A stretch of DNA of 64,000 nucleotides, taken from assembly GCA_008477525.1 (NCBI GenBank), contig SPDT01000004.1, forward strand, positions 1,984,001-2,048,000, in the 5' to 3' direction. The stretch comes from Hypomyces perniciosus (taxonomy: Eukaryota > Ascomycota > Sordariomycetes > Hypocreales > Hypocreaceae). Below are positions 1-10,183 of the stretch, piece by piece. A model generated the notes under the pieces. The model was not told where the DNA came from. It saw only the letters and a program-made list of their open reading frames with translations, and did not search any database. The first letter of the stretch is position 1; each line of letters starts with the position of its first letter. A program made the position numbers and the translations under genes.

Positions 1-1964
1 CGGAGAACAGTCGACCTGCTTCACAGAGTATGATACAGGTTCCCGCATCACCTGTCAGGAAACTCCAAGGTCCACAGGAACCAAAATCGCCAAGTCGGGT
101 GCTACTTGGCATCGATAAAGGATTAAAAGCAAAAGACGTATCGTTGAAGAGGCCCCCCAGCTTCAGGAGAAGCTACGATGGAGCTGGGCAAAAGGGAGGT
201 TTCCTTCAGAGATCAAAGGCGACAAGCCCCACAGGACCGAGATCGCCGGATTCCTCTCGGCCAATGAGCTTCAACGAGAGGCTAGCCTCAGCAAGAGCAG
301 AAGAGTCGTTTCGCGCTGAGAGACAGGATCGGATACAAAAGCTACGATCCAATGCATTTGGAATTGGACAGGAGGAGATGGAGGAGTACAAGAAGAATGC
401 CATCGAAATTCCCGATGAGCCTCTAACGGCGCAGACGTTTTCAAGAGAGGAGATCCTGGGCAAATCGAAATCAGGACCTGGGACCCTACAACGAACCAAT
501 ACTGTGCCAGACTTACGCGCTGCTGCCGATAAGGACAAGGAGAGGTCGAATTCTGTCTCAGAAGTCAAAGACCTAAAAGGCAACGCGACAGGCCAAGATT
601 CTGGAGAACAAGCGTCATTCGAGCCTTACTCAAGCATACATCTATCAAAGCGTATAGTACCACACCGAGTGCTCGCCAGGCATGTGTCTGGAAAGAAGAT
701 ACTCAGCATCAAAGACCTTCTAAGAGATGTCAAGGCGCCAGACTTCGCCTTGCCAGATATCGAGCAGGATATTGTTGTCTTTGCAATTCTCGCCAAAAAA
801 TCTGAACCCCGAGCACATAAGCCGGCAGTTGGAAAGAATGGTGCGAAGACGGAGGACCGTGGAAAATACATGGTCATGACTCTGGTGGATTTGGAATACG
901 AGCTCGACTTGTTTCTGTTCAACACTGGATTCAACCGGTATTGGAAACTCACCGAGGGAACTGTTGTGGCAATCCTCAACCCTAACATTATGCCACCTCC
1001 ACCTGGGCGCCAGGATACCGGACGGTTCAGTCTCGTCATCAATTCCGATGAGGACACAATTCTTGAGATTGGGTCAGCTCGCGACTTGGGATTCTGCCAA
1101 TCGATCAAGAAGGACGGAGAATTGTGTGGTTCCTGGGTCAATAAAAAGAGGACACAATTCTGCGACTTTCACTCTAACGAGGCAATCCGCAAACAACGGG
1201 CAACACGAATAGAGGTCAATTCGGCGGGATTCGGCGGCCGTGAGCGATTCAAGGGGGTCTCCAAGGAATTGCCCGAGTACGGAAAGAAGAAGACAAACTA
1301 CGATTGGGAGACAAAGACACAATGGTTTGTGTCGCGAGGACATAGCGCAGCCGATCTGATCGATGGCAAGGACCGAGATCCTTCGGACCGAAAAGAAAAG
1401 GCCGAGTTTCTGAAAAGGAGCATGGAAACAAAGGAGAGGGAGCGTGATCTGATGAAGAAGCTTGGACAAATCGGCAATGCGGCTGGAAGAGAGTACATGC
1501 AACGGTCGGGGTCAAGAGCTAGCCCCAGCATGGCATCCAGCACGTCGAGCCAAGTCCTCAGCTCAGCAGAAACTTTTGGCGAGCCGGAAAAACCAGATGC
1601 AAACTCTCTCGGTATTTTGGGGAAAGATCGGGAGATCCATCTGAGTCCCGTCAAGCGCAAACGGACAGGCAGTTCGCAAGCAGGCTCCCTCACGAGGAGC
1701 AACAGCACCAACAGCAACAGCAACAGTACGACGAGTAACAGCAGACCATTGGGCTTTGGATGGGGCGGCGCGTTGAAGGAAAAGCTTGCAAACATGAAGG
1801 AAGGGGAGAAGTTGAAGCCGGAACTACCGCCTGTGAGAAAGAAGACACGGTTCGTCACGGAGAAGGGCATTCGCATAGCAGGAAGGGAGAGCTTGGGGAA
1901 TCTATCGGAGAGACAGGTATCACTTGAGGATGACGATGACGATGAGTTGGTTATTGTAAAATAA
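1..1964 (+). CDS. mcm10: Mcm10 DNA replication factor (5' partial)
   Basis: Mcm10 loads and stabilises CMG helicase and DNA polymerase alpha at replication origins in the nucleus. The frame is open from the window edge through an ATG at 30, and the upstream codons look coding, so the true start probably lies outside the window. Counting from that ATG there are 644 residues. An OB-fold-like block covers about residues 205-350. It is followed by the family's CCCH zinc finger, C356-x9-C366-x11-C378-x2-H381, preceded by the motif IGSARDLGFC. The tail is low complexity, with Ser/Asn runs near 1700-1740 and an acidic end (LEDDDDDELVIVK) before the TAA at 1962-1964. No intron is needed. OB fold plus CCCH finger in this order is diagnostic of Mcm10. 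The missing N-terminus would normally carry the oligomerisation coiled coil. Confidence 0.9.
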   Translation, partial: ENSRPASQSMIQVPASPVRKLQGPQEPKSPSRVLLGIDKGLKAKDVSLKRPPSFRRSYDGAGQKGGFLQRSKATSPTGPRSPDSSRPMSFNERLASARAEESFRAERQDRIQKLRSNAFGIGQEEMEEYKKNAIEIPDEPLTAQTFSREEILGKSKSGPGTLQRTNTVPDLRAAADKDKERSNSVSEVKDLKGNATGQDSGEQASFEPYSSIHLSKRIVPHRVLARHVSGKKILSIKDLLRDVKAPDFALPDIEQDIVVFAILAKKSEPRAHKPAVGKNGAKTEDRGKYMVMTLVDLEYELDLFLFNTGFNRYWKLTEGTVVAILNPNIMPPPPGRQDTGRFSLVINSDEDTILEIGSARDLGFCQSIKKDGELCGSWVNKKRTQFCDFHSNEAIRKQRATRIEVNSAGFGGRERFKGVSKELPEYGKKKTNYDWETKTQWFVSRGHSAADLIDGKDRDPSDRKEKAEFLKRSMETKERERDLMKKLGQIGNAAGREYMQRSGSRASPSMASSTSSQVLSSAETFGEPEKPDANSLGILGKDREIHLSPVKRKRTGSSQAGSLTRSNSTNSNSNSTTSNSRPLGFGWGGALKEKLANMKEGEKLKPELPPVRKKTRFVTEKGIRIAGRESLGNLSERQVSLEDDDDDELVIVK

Positions 1965-3221
1965 GGTTGTGGGATATCCATTTGGGCGCAGCAGCAGCAG
2001 CAACAACAACAGCAAGTTAGAAAGGTATTGATGTCACAGTGAGGTTGGAGAGGAATATCACGAGTTATGACAACGCACACGCACAAGAGAGCATGGATAG
2101 GGATGGCATCGATGGCGTCCCCTTTTTTATTACTATTATCTAGGTATTGCAGTCATCGCATTGTTTTTGGTCAGGATGAGTTTTGGGGCTGAGAGTGGGA
2201 GTGGCTGTGTGTTTCATCATTGCTGGAGTATCGGAGTTTGTTTGATTATCGGCATGGTTTGTGCGACTTTCTAGAATACGATGTTGTTGGTGTTTCTTAT
2301 TAGTACTCTATTTCATAAAACTTATTTGTGTTTTCAGGGTTTTTTTTATCATGTGGTGCATTTCGTAAATGACGTGCATCTCAGTGTGATCACATCCAAA
2401 GTTTGTCTCGATGGTTCTTTTGTTTTTGACCGCGCAGATCACGGATTCTATGACACATGGTGTGTGTGACTGCCACAGCCTCAACAATATAAATAGGCAA
2501 ATAAGGTATGCCAATCGAGCGAGCTGGGTGTCAGCCTCTGAGCTTTGGCGTCATAGAGAGATCGACAGGGTCTGCCGCACTATATACGAGGTCGTGTCCA
2601 ACCATGCCACGTTGGTTGACGCAGCGTCATGATACATGCCTGAAGTATGCATCTGGACCATTTCAGAAGTGTTTAATCTATCGAAAATGTGCCAGCGGCG
2701 ATCATGGTCGTTTAAGCGTGGCGTTTGGGCGCGTGAGCTTGTTCAGAGAGTTCCTATGGGAGCGTGACGTCGGGGGCTGCGCAAAAACACGAAGGGAGGG
2801 CATCTTTTGAGAACAAAGGAGCAAATGGGAGCGAATAGGGTTCAAAGCTTGGCGAGAAACAAAGTTGTAATACGAAGTAAGCTTAAAGGCATGATTGCTG
2901 TGGGCTGAGAAGCGGCAGACCAATGGAGGAGAGAGAGAGGAAAAGTCGGGGTCTTTTTTTTTTTGCCACTGTGAGGGTGTAGTGGACAGCTTTCAGCTTT
3001 GCCCAGGTAGGATTCCTAATATCTAAGTGTGTTGGTCTATTCGATTTTCTGGAAAGGCAAATATAGAACAAGAAACAGGATGCGTCAGTGATCTATGCAA
3101 GCTGTCGAACAAACGCCATGGCATAGGCAGGGCGTGATAGCCTCGTGCGGGATGAGTTGTTCACCTGCGGGCTCACCGACCTCGCTACGGAGGACAGACA
3201 GAGTACTATTCTATTACTCGT
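1965..3221. other. Intergenic, 3' of MCM10
   Basis: No gene is supported here. It begins with CAG/CAA-rich DNA just after the MCM10 stop, which is presumably its 3' UTR. The short open frames have no start context, splice sites or recognisable domain. It ends at the TA dinucleotide that flanks the inverted-repeat element. Confidence 0.6.
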
Positions 3222-3222
3222 A

Positions 3223-3715
3223 CGAAGGTTGAGGACGAAAGACCTGGGTCACTTTACAACTGGCAGTACCCCTGCTATACAGTATTAACTTGCTAGCTTT
3301 TATACAGTATTTTTCTTGCGATATAAGGCTAAATCTCTATCAGTAATACTTCACAAAACAATAATAACTTTTATCACGAATTGAGAATACTATCCTTAAA
3401 GATGAAGTTAACTGTAATTATTGAGAAAGATACTTATACTAATAACAGTAAATAGTAATAGCGGCAGCGATAGTAGCGGCGATAGCGACTGGAAAGATAA
3501 CAATAAGCCTGAGCCTGAAGGATTTGAAATGTCTGCTAAGGGGGCATAGCTACAGCAAGCTTTATAGGGGAGTATGCCTTATTCTTGTAGGTTATAGCAG
3601 GCTTGGTTGACTTTAGTAGGTAAGGGAGTCTTGATTAGGAAGATGAATTCTTATACTGTGTGGCAGGGGTGCCGCCAGTTGCAAAGTGGCCCAGGTCTTT
3701 CGCCCCCAACCTTCG
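3223..3715. mobile_element. 493-bp TA-flanked inverted-repeat element (MITE-like)
   Basis: The two ends, 3223-3285 and 3653-3715, are 63-bp inverted repeats that match at 55 of 63 positions. Both ends are directly flanked by TA (3221-3222 and 3716-3717), the target duplication expected of Tc1/mariner-type elements. All eight mismatches are transitions, and in every one the left arm has the A or T. The 367-bp interior is AT-rich in its left half and has no transposase-length frame, so this is a non-autonomous or decayed copy. The inner edge repeats the string TATACAGTATT twice. The family assignment is inference; the inverted repeat and the flanking TA are seen directly. Confidence 0.75.
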
Positions 3716-3717
3716 TA

Positions 3718-5976
3718 GAAGCAGCTGAGAAGCTTTGGCGCTTTGATTAAGGCTAAAGGAGTTGTTGGGATTTGTGTGCTTCGTATGAGGTGTTGTTGCT
3801 CCGTGACACAACTTCGTCAAGGAGGTTTTGTGCTTCACGGGTCAGCGGGCGGTCAAAGGAATTTGAGACAATCTGACCGATTACTCAGTAGATGTTATTA
3901 TGTACTAAACGCAGAAACGTCAGGCGGGATTGGGTCCTGGATGGTAAACCCCGATAGTATCTGCTAGAATTTTTTGTTTCAACGAGCGTATGATCACAGG
4001 GCAGAGCAGGGTGCACTGCGTGTGATCTGCGCCGTCCAGGAGCTGGAAACGCCCATTTTGATGCAGCGACCGAGTTAATACACGTATCTGTAAGAAGTAG
4101 AAGTAGTAATACTAATACTCCGTATTATTATTCCTTGGTTGTAGGCTCGCCTGTTCAGCCCCTGAGGATGGGGATTCTGAATGGCGGAGTTTTTGCTGTC
4201 TGGGAGCCGAGATTGGAGGGTGCGGCATGTTGAACGTTTTCAGGGGAAATGTTTAGCCAAGACTTATTCTCCGGGCTGCTATGGAGTACTGCTACTAATA
4301 TTACTAGTATTACGGAGTACTTCGGACTTGGATCCCGCCTTTTATTCCCATTTAATATGATTCGCAGCATTCTATGGCGTACTTCGTACGGAGTAGAGTA
4401 TATCATGACAACAGAGGTCAGCCCTCGACCCCCAAAAAGGACAGGGGATCATCGCGGATGCCATCATGCATAGTACAAAATCTTGATTCCACGCTCCCCG
4501 AGACAAGTCTCCATATGGTTCAGGTACTAGTTTGAGCGCCACCATCCCCAGGTAATTTTAACGCTTTCTAAAATTATCGTGCGCCATCAGTCGTAAGCCA
4601 TAGCACAGGGCTGTACGGAGTACGGCTGGATGGGTGCATCATGAGCAGACGGGCGCTGACAGCGTCTTTGCATTTACCAGCTAGTATTCGTGACGGAGCC
4701 AGATAGTACGTGATAGTATGGGCGGACTACCGCTTTTCACCTGTTGCTCTCATTTCGTGTTGTGCCGGGTGGACAAAGGGAGACGGCATTCGGAGTACAC
4801 GGGGCCCTGCTTTTTTACGTACTTGGTGTAACATGAATTCAACTGAACTGGACTGATGTTCTTTTTTCCAGTGTGTACGGAGTATTACTACTCGTATCAC
4901 AACTTGAAGAAAGTTCCCAGGCGTGTCGCTTTGGATCATGGATCATGGCCATGCATTCATTGCATGGTTGGGCTGCGGAAGACCAGGATAGGACAATTGC
5001 GAATATGAGAACCCCCATGTGTACGGTGAACGGAGTACGGAGTACGAGTAACGAATATGATTGAGTCATTCCTTTTCCCTCTCACTAATTCAGAGCGCGC
5101 GCGAACGAAACAGAAACAGAAACAATAACAAAAAAGGCCCTAAATCAGAGCGCCTGTCTCAGAGCCAGCGCATCGCCTACGAACGAGTATGGATCTCGAG
5201 CTCCGGAAGCCCCATTCGAGCCGGCGTCTAATCCCGGCACTGTGCTAGTCTTGGGCACTAAAATGAAGCTGAACTCTCTCCGATCGCAGGCGGCGTTGAC
5301 TAGGTTCAAGTGGGTGGTATTGCAGCGTTTGATAGATATTATCTCGACTCTCACTCACAAGGCCAGGCCATGTATGTCCCCTCCCCTACCTCTCCCTCGT
5401 CTCGTATACTGTACGGAGTACCCATGCCGCACACATACTCGTATGCAAATGTACAATTAATAGTCTGCCGTCACATCAGCCTAGTTCTTCCTTACATCAT
5501 GATTTGCTCTTGTATTGCGCCGCATCCCCCGAAATGGCACAAAAAAAGACCTGCGGCGTTACGAGGGTCCCGCCGCCATGGAACGCCGCCCTTTCCCTCC
5601 TTTCAGCGCAGAAGCAAACCGTCAGGGATCAACCCAGCCATCTGGGGCCTTTCTCTGAAGTGGCCAGTGATTGATTGACTTGCTGTCGGCTGTTCGGCCT
5701 GTCTAATACATACATATTGCCTGTTACTATGTATATATATGTCTTCGTATTGTGGGGGAGGCAAGCAAATACATAACATCAACGTCCCGTCCCCATCCCC
5801 AGTCGTGTGTCATCAGTCTCCCCATCACTCTTTCTTGATCCCTCGTTTGATATCGTGTGGTAGTTCCCGAGCCTGCTGTTCATAAGAGCTTGGGCAAAGG
5901 GGAGTATCACTACTAGCTGCTTTTGCTTTCTCGACCAACTGAATTCTCTCGCTTCCTCCCTCCCCCTTTTTTCATC
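3718..5976. other. Gene-free stretch upstream of the tyrosinase
   Basis: No coding region is supported. The stretch is rich in short GTACGGAGTAC-type motifs (near 4311, 4386, 4612, 4790, 4875, 5030 and 5411). Its right end holds TA-rich DNA near 5727-5745 and a pyrimidine-rich leader just before the tyrosinase ATG. It probably contains the tyrosinase promoter. Confidence 0.55.
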
Positions 5977-8042
5977 ATGCTTTCGCTGGCGAGCTCCGTT
6001 TCTCTGCTGGCCCTTGCCGCAGTTTCACTCGCACAAGGGAACAGACCCGTCCCTGTTACTGGTGTCCCGGTCAGCCCGAATGGTCCTGTTCCGCTGAGAC
6101 TGAACATCAACGACCTCCAGAACACTGGAGCGCAATGGTATGAGGACCCATTGACATCACCTCCTCGACTTTGCAAGATGGGGTGCACGATTCCCTAACT
6201 CGTTGTCTTACATAGGGATCTCTACATCCAGGCCTTGGCGGCCATGCAAAAGGTTGACTCTGCGGACCCGCTGGGTTACTTCCAAATTGCTGGTATGAAA
6301 ATGCCTCCCTTCTTGTGTCTCCGAGTCTCATGGTAACACCATTTAGGCATCCATGGTCAACCATATATGCAGTGGAACAACAGCGGAGCCCGTCAAGGAG
6401 ATGGCTGGTTGGGCTATTGTCCCCATGGCGAGAACATCTTCCTCACCTGGCATCGGCCTTACGTCTTGCTCTACGAGGTAGGCTCCTTTCCTGTTCCATG
6501 AGAAAAGTTCCCTGTACTCATCATCACCTGTAGCAAATCTTGGTCGGCACGGCCAAGAAGATCGCTGCGACTTATCCCGCAGCACAAAGGCAAAGGTATC
6601 AGCAAGCGGCAGACAATCTTCGAGCGCCCTTCTGGGATTGGGCTTCTCAGGCTTCCGTCCCTCAAGCAACTGTTCCCAGCACCTTGAGGATTAACGTTCC
6701 CAATGGATCGGGCCTCAGGGTGGTCGACTTTCCCAACCCCTTGGCCACGTACAGCTTTCCTCAAGATGCGTTGAGTGGTAAATTTGGCCCGTTCAATCCT
6801 GGCAACAGTAGAGTTGTTCGATGCACAGCTTCCCGTCAGAGCTACCCTGCCACCGCCAACGCTAATATCCAGTCAAGGCCATACAGGCAGTGGATTGTAA
6901 GTGCTGATCCTTATCTTGCTGACATGCAAGGAGCACCTTGTTGACATGTGCGTTTTCAGTATGACGTCTTCACCCACTCACAGAACTTCAACGACTTTGC
7001 TACGACCGCCGGAAGCACTGGCATCAACCTGGAGCAGATTCACAACGCCATCCACTGGGACGGAGCTTGCGGCCAGCAGTTCCTTTCTCCCGACTACGCC
7101 GGCTTCGACCCCTTGTTGTGAGTACTTGCCTAGCCACGACGTCCTATTATAGACAGTGAGACTGACACTCCGGTTTTAGCATGCTGCATCACACTAATGT
7201 AGACCGATTCTGGGCTTATTGGTCGGCCATCAAGCCCGAAGCTGCCATCTTCTCGGGCTCTTACAGAGGCCAATCCCGCTGGGCCACACGCTCCGGCACC
7301 GTCATCACGACCACATCACCTCTCCAGCCATTCTTCCAGGCCAATGGCCAATTCCACACCTCCCAGACCGTCGCCTCCATAAGGGGTATGGGCTACTCGT
7401 ACGCCGGCATGGAGTACTGGCAAAAGTCCGCTGCGCAGATGAGGACCGATGTCACCAGGCTCATCAACACCCTGTACGGCAACAATAATGCCAGGAGGCG
7501 CACCAACAAGCTTGATGCTAGGCAGGGAGAGTCCAGGACTCGCTACTTTGTTGGCGTTTCGGTCGATGTGACTGAGGTTGAGAGGCCATGTGAGGTCAAG
7601 GTCTATATTGCTGGACAGATGGCCGGTAGCGTTGTTGTCATGGCACTCCCTTCTGATGGTATCATGAGGGGAGGCTTCACGGTTGACAAGGCCATTCAGA
7701 GGCTGCAGTCGGAAGAAGAAGGTCAGAGAAACGCCGTCAGCGGTTTCCAGTCTGACGTCGAGGTTGAAATTATCAGGGTACGATGGCCTTCGTATTATAT
7801 GAGAATGAGAATGAGCATGTGCTAACTATCTCTTACAGAAGGACGGCACCTTCATCGCCATCGACACGGTCCCAAGTCTCAACATCACTCTCGAGACTGT
7901 CGACGTTACTCCCCCTCCCAAAGACGACGAACTTCCCAGGTACGGAAAGGGCCAGCGCCACTCCAGTCACCCATCAGACAGGTCAAGGAGAGGAGGCCGA
8001 GGCGGCAGGGGCCGTCAAGGAAACAACAACAAATCCTACTAA
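5977..8042 (+). CDS. Secreted tyrosinase (type-3 copper oxidase)
   Basis: Tyrosinases hydroxylate monophenols and oxidise diphenols to quinones, leading to melanin or phenol cross-linking. Joining seven exons (5977-6137, 6216-6292, 6347-6477, 6534-6896, 6960-7117, 7180-7777, 7839-8042) gives 563 residues with in-phase GT-AG introns. Residues 1-19 form a signal peptide ending near SLAQG. Copper A ligands are H82, H106 and H115; C104 lies in a C-P-H motif typical of the Cys-His thioether bridge. The copper B site has H272, H276 and the H300-H301 pair in the sequence MLHHTNVDRFW. Basic sites around NNARRRTNKLDAR suggest removal of the C-terminal domain, as known for related secreted tyrosinases. 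The length and signal peptide resemble the Trichoderma reesei secreted enzyme TYR2. The last 20 or so residues are unusually Arg/Gly-rich. Confidence 0.93.
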
Positions 8043-8263
8043 AGGGTTTTCCTTATCCGTCTTTCTCTCATTCGATGTAAAAAGAGGGCTCGAGCCTAAT
8101 TCCGACAAGCCTAACCCGCTCCTTTTTTATTTCTTGTACAGCATCTTATTTCTGCAATTTCCCCGTGAAAGGGGAAGGGTACTTTGATGTTGCCACACAG
8201 GGTTTTGGGTCACAACACGCACATATATTTTTTATCACCGGGTCTATCGCGTATCTCGCGCCC

Positions 8264-8300
<37 letters not shown>

Positions 8301-8961
8301 TTTAGTTGTTTTATGTTTCGACTCAGATTGCAACCACAAAAAAAAATGGGAGGAGGCTATTGGGATCTGGATAATCTCAAGTATTGTTAATGTCTCCACG
8401 GTTCATTGGTTGAAGATTTAGTGATGGATGGTTATCCAACGAGCTGGATTCCGGATTAAACTGTTATGCAACGCCTCTATAATTAGATTAATGCGATGTT
8501 TATTATAGTCGGCCAAAATCTGATCACCATGTTTCGGAATCATGTTCTTGTGAGATTGTGTCTACAAGTAGAGTTGAATGGTGGTGCCATGATCTTTGTG
8601 TGTGTAAATGAATGACAGACATCAGTCTCCCATCATCCTGCGCAATTTCAGGTTGCTTTTTATGCGTCATCATAGATTCTTGATTTGAACTTGGTCATCT
8701 GTCGTATACTGAGTCAATGTTTGGCATTTCCTTGTGCAGTGAGACTGATTTATTAAAAACCTGTCAAGACAGTCTGAGGAGGAACGATGCCACAGTCATT
8801 AGGTCAACCAACAGTGAGTGAGTGAGTAATTACATACAAGAAACAAAAAAAGACGAAATTTAAGAAAAGCAAACTGCGTCTTGACCGAGAGTGCTGTATT
8901 GCCCACCCTCCCACCCACCATAAACAAAAAAAACATCGTAAAAGGTGCAAAAAAAAGAACT
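8043..8961. other. Intergenic with CT microsatellite
   Basis: This is the 3' flank of the tyrosinase. A CT-rich tract lies at about 8264-8303. A T8 run on the minus strand (A8 at 8949-8956) follows the tRNA 3' end and fits a Pol III terminator. No protein gene is seen. Confidence 0.6.
8949..8956 (-). terminator. Pol III terminator of tRNA-Phe
   Basis: Eight consecutive T residues on the minus strand begin 5 nt beyond the tRNA discriminator base. A run of four or more T is the standard RNA polymerase III stop signal. Confidence 0.75.
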
Positions 8962-9059
8962 TGCGGCCAGTGTGACTCGAACACACGACCTTCAGATAGG
9001 CATCCGTAGGATTGAAGTTTTACTTCAGTCTGACGATCTCCCAGCTAATCTATGGCCGC
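8962..9059 (-). tRNA. tRNA-Phe (anticodon GAA) with 25-nt intron
   Basis: On the minus strand a full cloverleaf can be drawn. The 7-bp acceptor stem is GCGGCCA with TGGCCGC and discriminator A. The D stem is GATT/GATC, the anticodon stem TCAGA/TCTGA, and the T stem GTGTG/CACAC around TTCGAGT. The anticodon loop reads CT-GAA-G, giving Phe. A 25-nt intron follows position 37, the canonical nuclear tRNA intron site, and it contains ACTTCAA, which can pair with the anticodon region as in the usual pre-tRNA fold. Mature length is 73 nt before CCA addition. Confidence 0.95.
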
Positions 9060-9266
9060 GAAGCTGTTTGTTGTTGAAATCTTTGATACCACAATTAATT
9101 TATAACCCCTCCTGCTCCGCAGCTATCCTATCCCATATCTATACCGTATTGAGTACGGGACATCAATGCGGAGTTGAACAGCCTGAACCAAAATGGAGTC
9201 ACGATACCACATGTCATTTTTCTCTACAGCAATGTACTTACGAACTAATATTCATTCGTTTTAATC

Positions 9267-10073
9267 ATGGCATTTGCAATCATTGCACCCTCTGAGGGCC
9301 AAGCCCCCGAGATTTCTACCGTTCATTTGAAGGCCATGGACAATAACCTCCTCACGCATGCGCAGTTCCCTAGTCCCGAGGGCTTGCAGTTCTTCCATGG
9401 GTGGCTTGCAAAGGACACGACCAGGCACATACGTGATGCAGATAAGGGTGTTTTGATCGCCTGGGATGAGGAAAGTGGCGAGATTGCAAGCTTTGCCAAG
9501 TGGATTGTTCATCGCAAAACAAGTGCCGAGGAGGAGGAGGAGGAGCCGGCCAACGAGTGGCCTGAGATGGCAAGGCCGGAGTATCTAGATCCTTATGCGG
9601 CGCTCACTGAGAAGGTGAGGACGAAGGTTATGGGGGAGAGTGCGTATTATCGTAAGTTGTGATTCTCTTGCTCTATAGTCTGCACGTGGTCTATGATATT
9701 TCTGTTTCTGGAAGAATACTGCGGTGAAGGTCCATAGACACCAACACCAATCCAATCTTAGGCTTCATCATTTTAATGCCAGAGTCCGCCAGCTAACAGA
9801 TGAGTAGATCCTAGCTATATCTGCACAGATCCCCGCTGGGCTGGACGCGGTGCAGCTTCTCGGCTTTTGCGTAAAGTGCAAGAGCTTGCTGCTGCCGACA
9901 ACTTGCCCATTGTTTTGGAGGCCACCATGAACGCAGTATCTTTCTATCAAAAACTCGGATTTGAAATCAGGGATGAACTTTCGATGATGCTCCCACCTCG
10001 CGGGTCGAGTGAGCCGACGGAATTCTACGAGGAGAGGTGCATGGTCTGGACACCACCAAAAGCAACATCGTGA
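9267..10073 (+). CDS. GNAT-family N-acetyltransferase
   Basis: Two exons (9267-9651, 9808-10073; 156-nt intron) give 216 residues. The second exon supplies the acetyl-CoA pyrophosphate-binding loop of the GNAT fold, DPRWAGRGAASRLL, followed by the usual helix, a strand (PIVLEAT) and the motif AVSFYQKLGFEI that closes the fold. An acidic insert (six consecutive Glu) lies at about residues 90-95. Fungal proteins of this layout acetylate small molecules or protein amines, but the substrate cannot be told from sequence. The splice pair was chosen because it restores the frame into the R-x-x-G-x-G/A loop; an acceptor a few bases away is possible. Probably cytosolic, as no targeting signal is visible. 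Confidence 0.85.
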
Positions 10074-10130
10074 GAAGCTCAGCCCATCTTTTTGGTGTTG
10101 CATGTAAAACCAACCAGCGTTCAAGACAGT

Positions 10131-10183
<53 letters not shown>

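Noticed and set aside
1298..2086. 262-codon minus-strand frame over the MCM10 3' end
   Set aside because: It is antisense to MCM10, and its composition (runs of Cys, Ser, Leu) comes from complementing Asn/Ser codon repeats and a CAG/CAA tract.
5923..6198. 91-codon frame beginning before the tyrosinase
   Set aside because: It is tyrosinase exon 1 with extra upstream codons that reads into intron 1; the signal-peptide ATG at 5977 and the spliced form fit the family.
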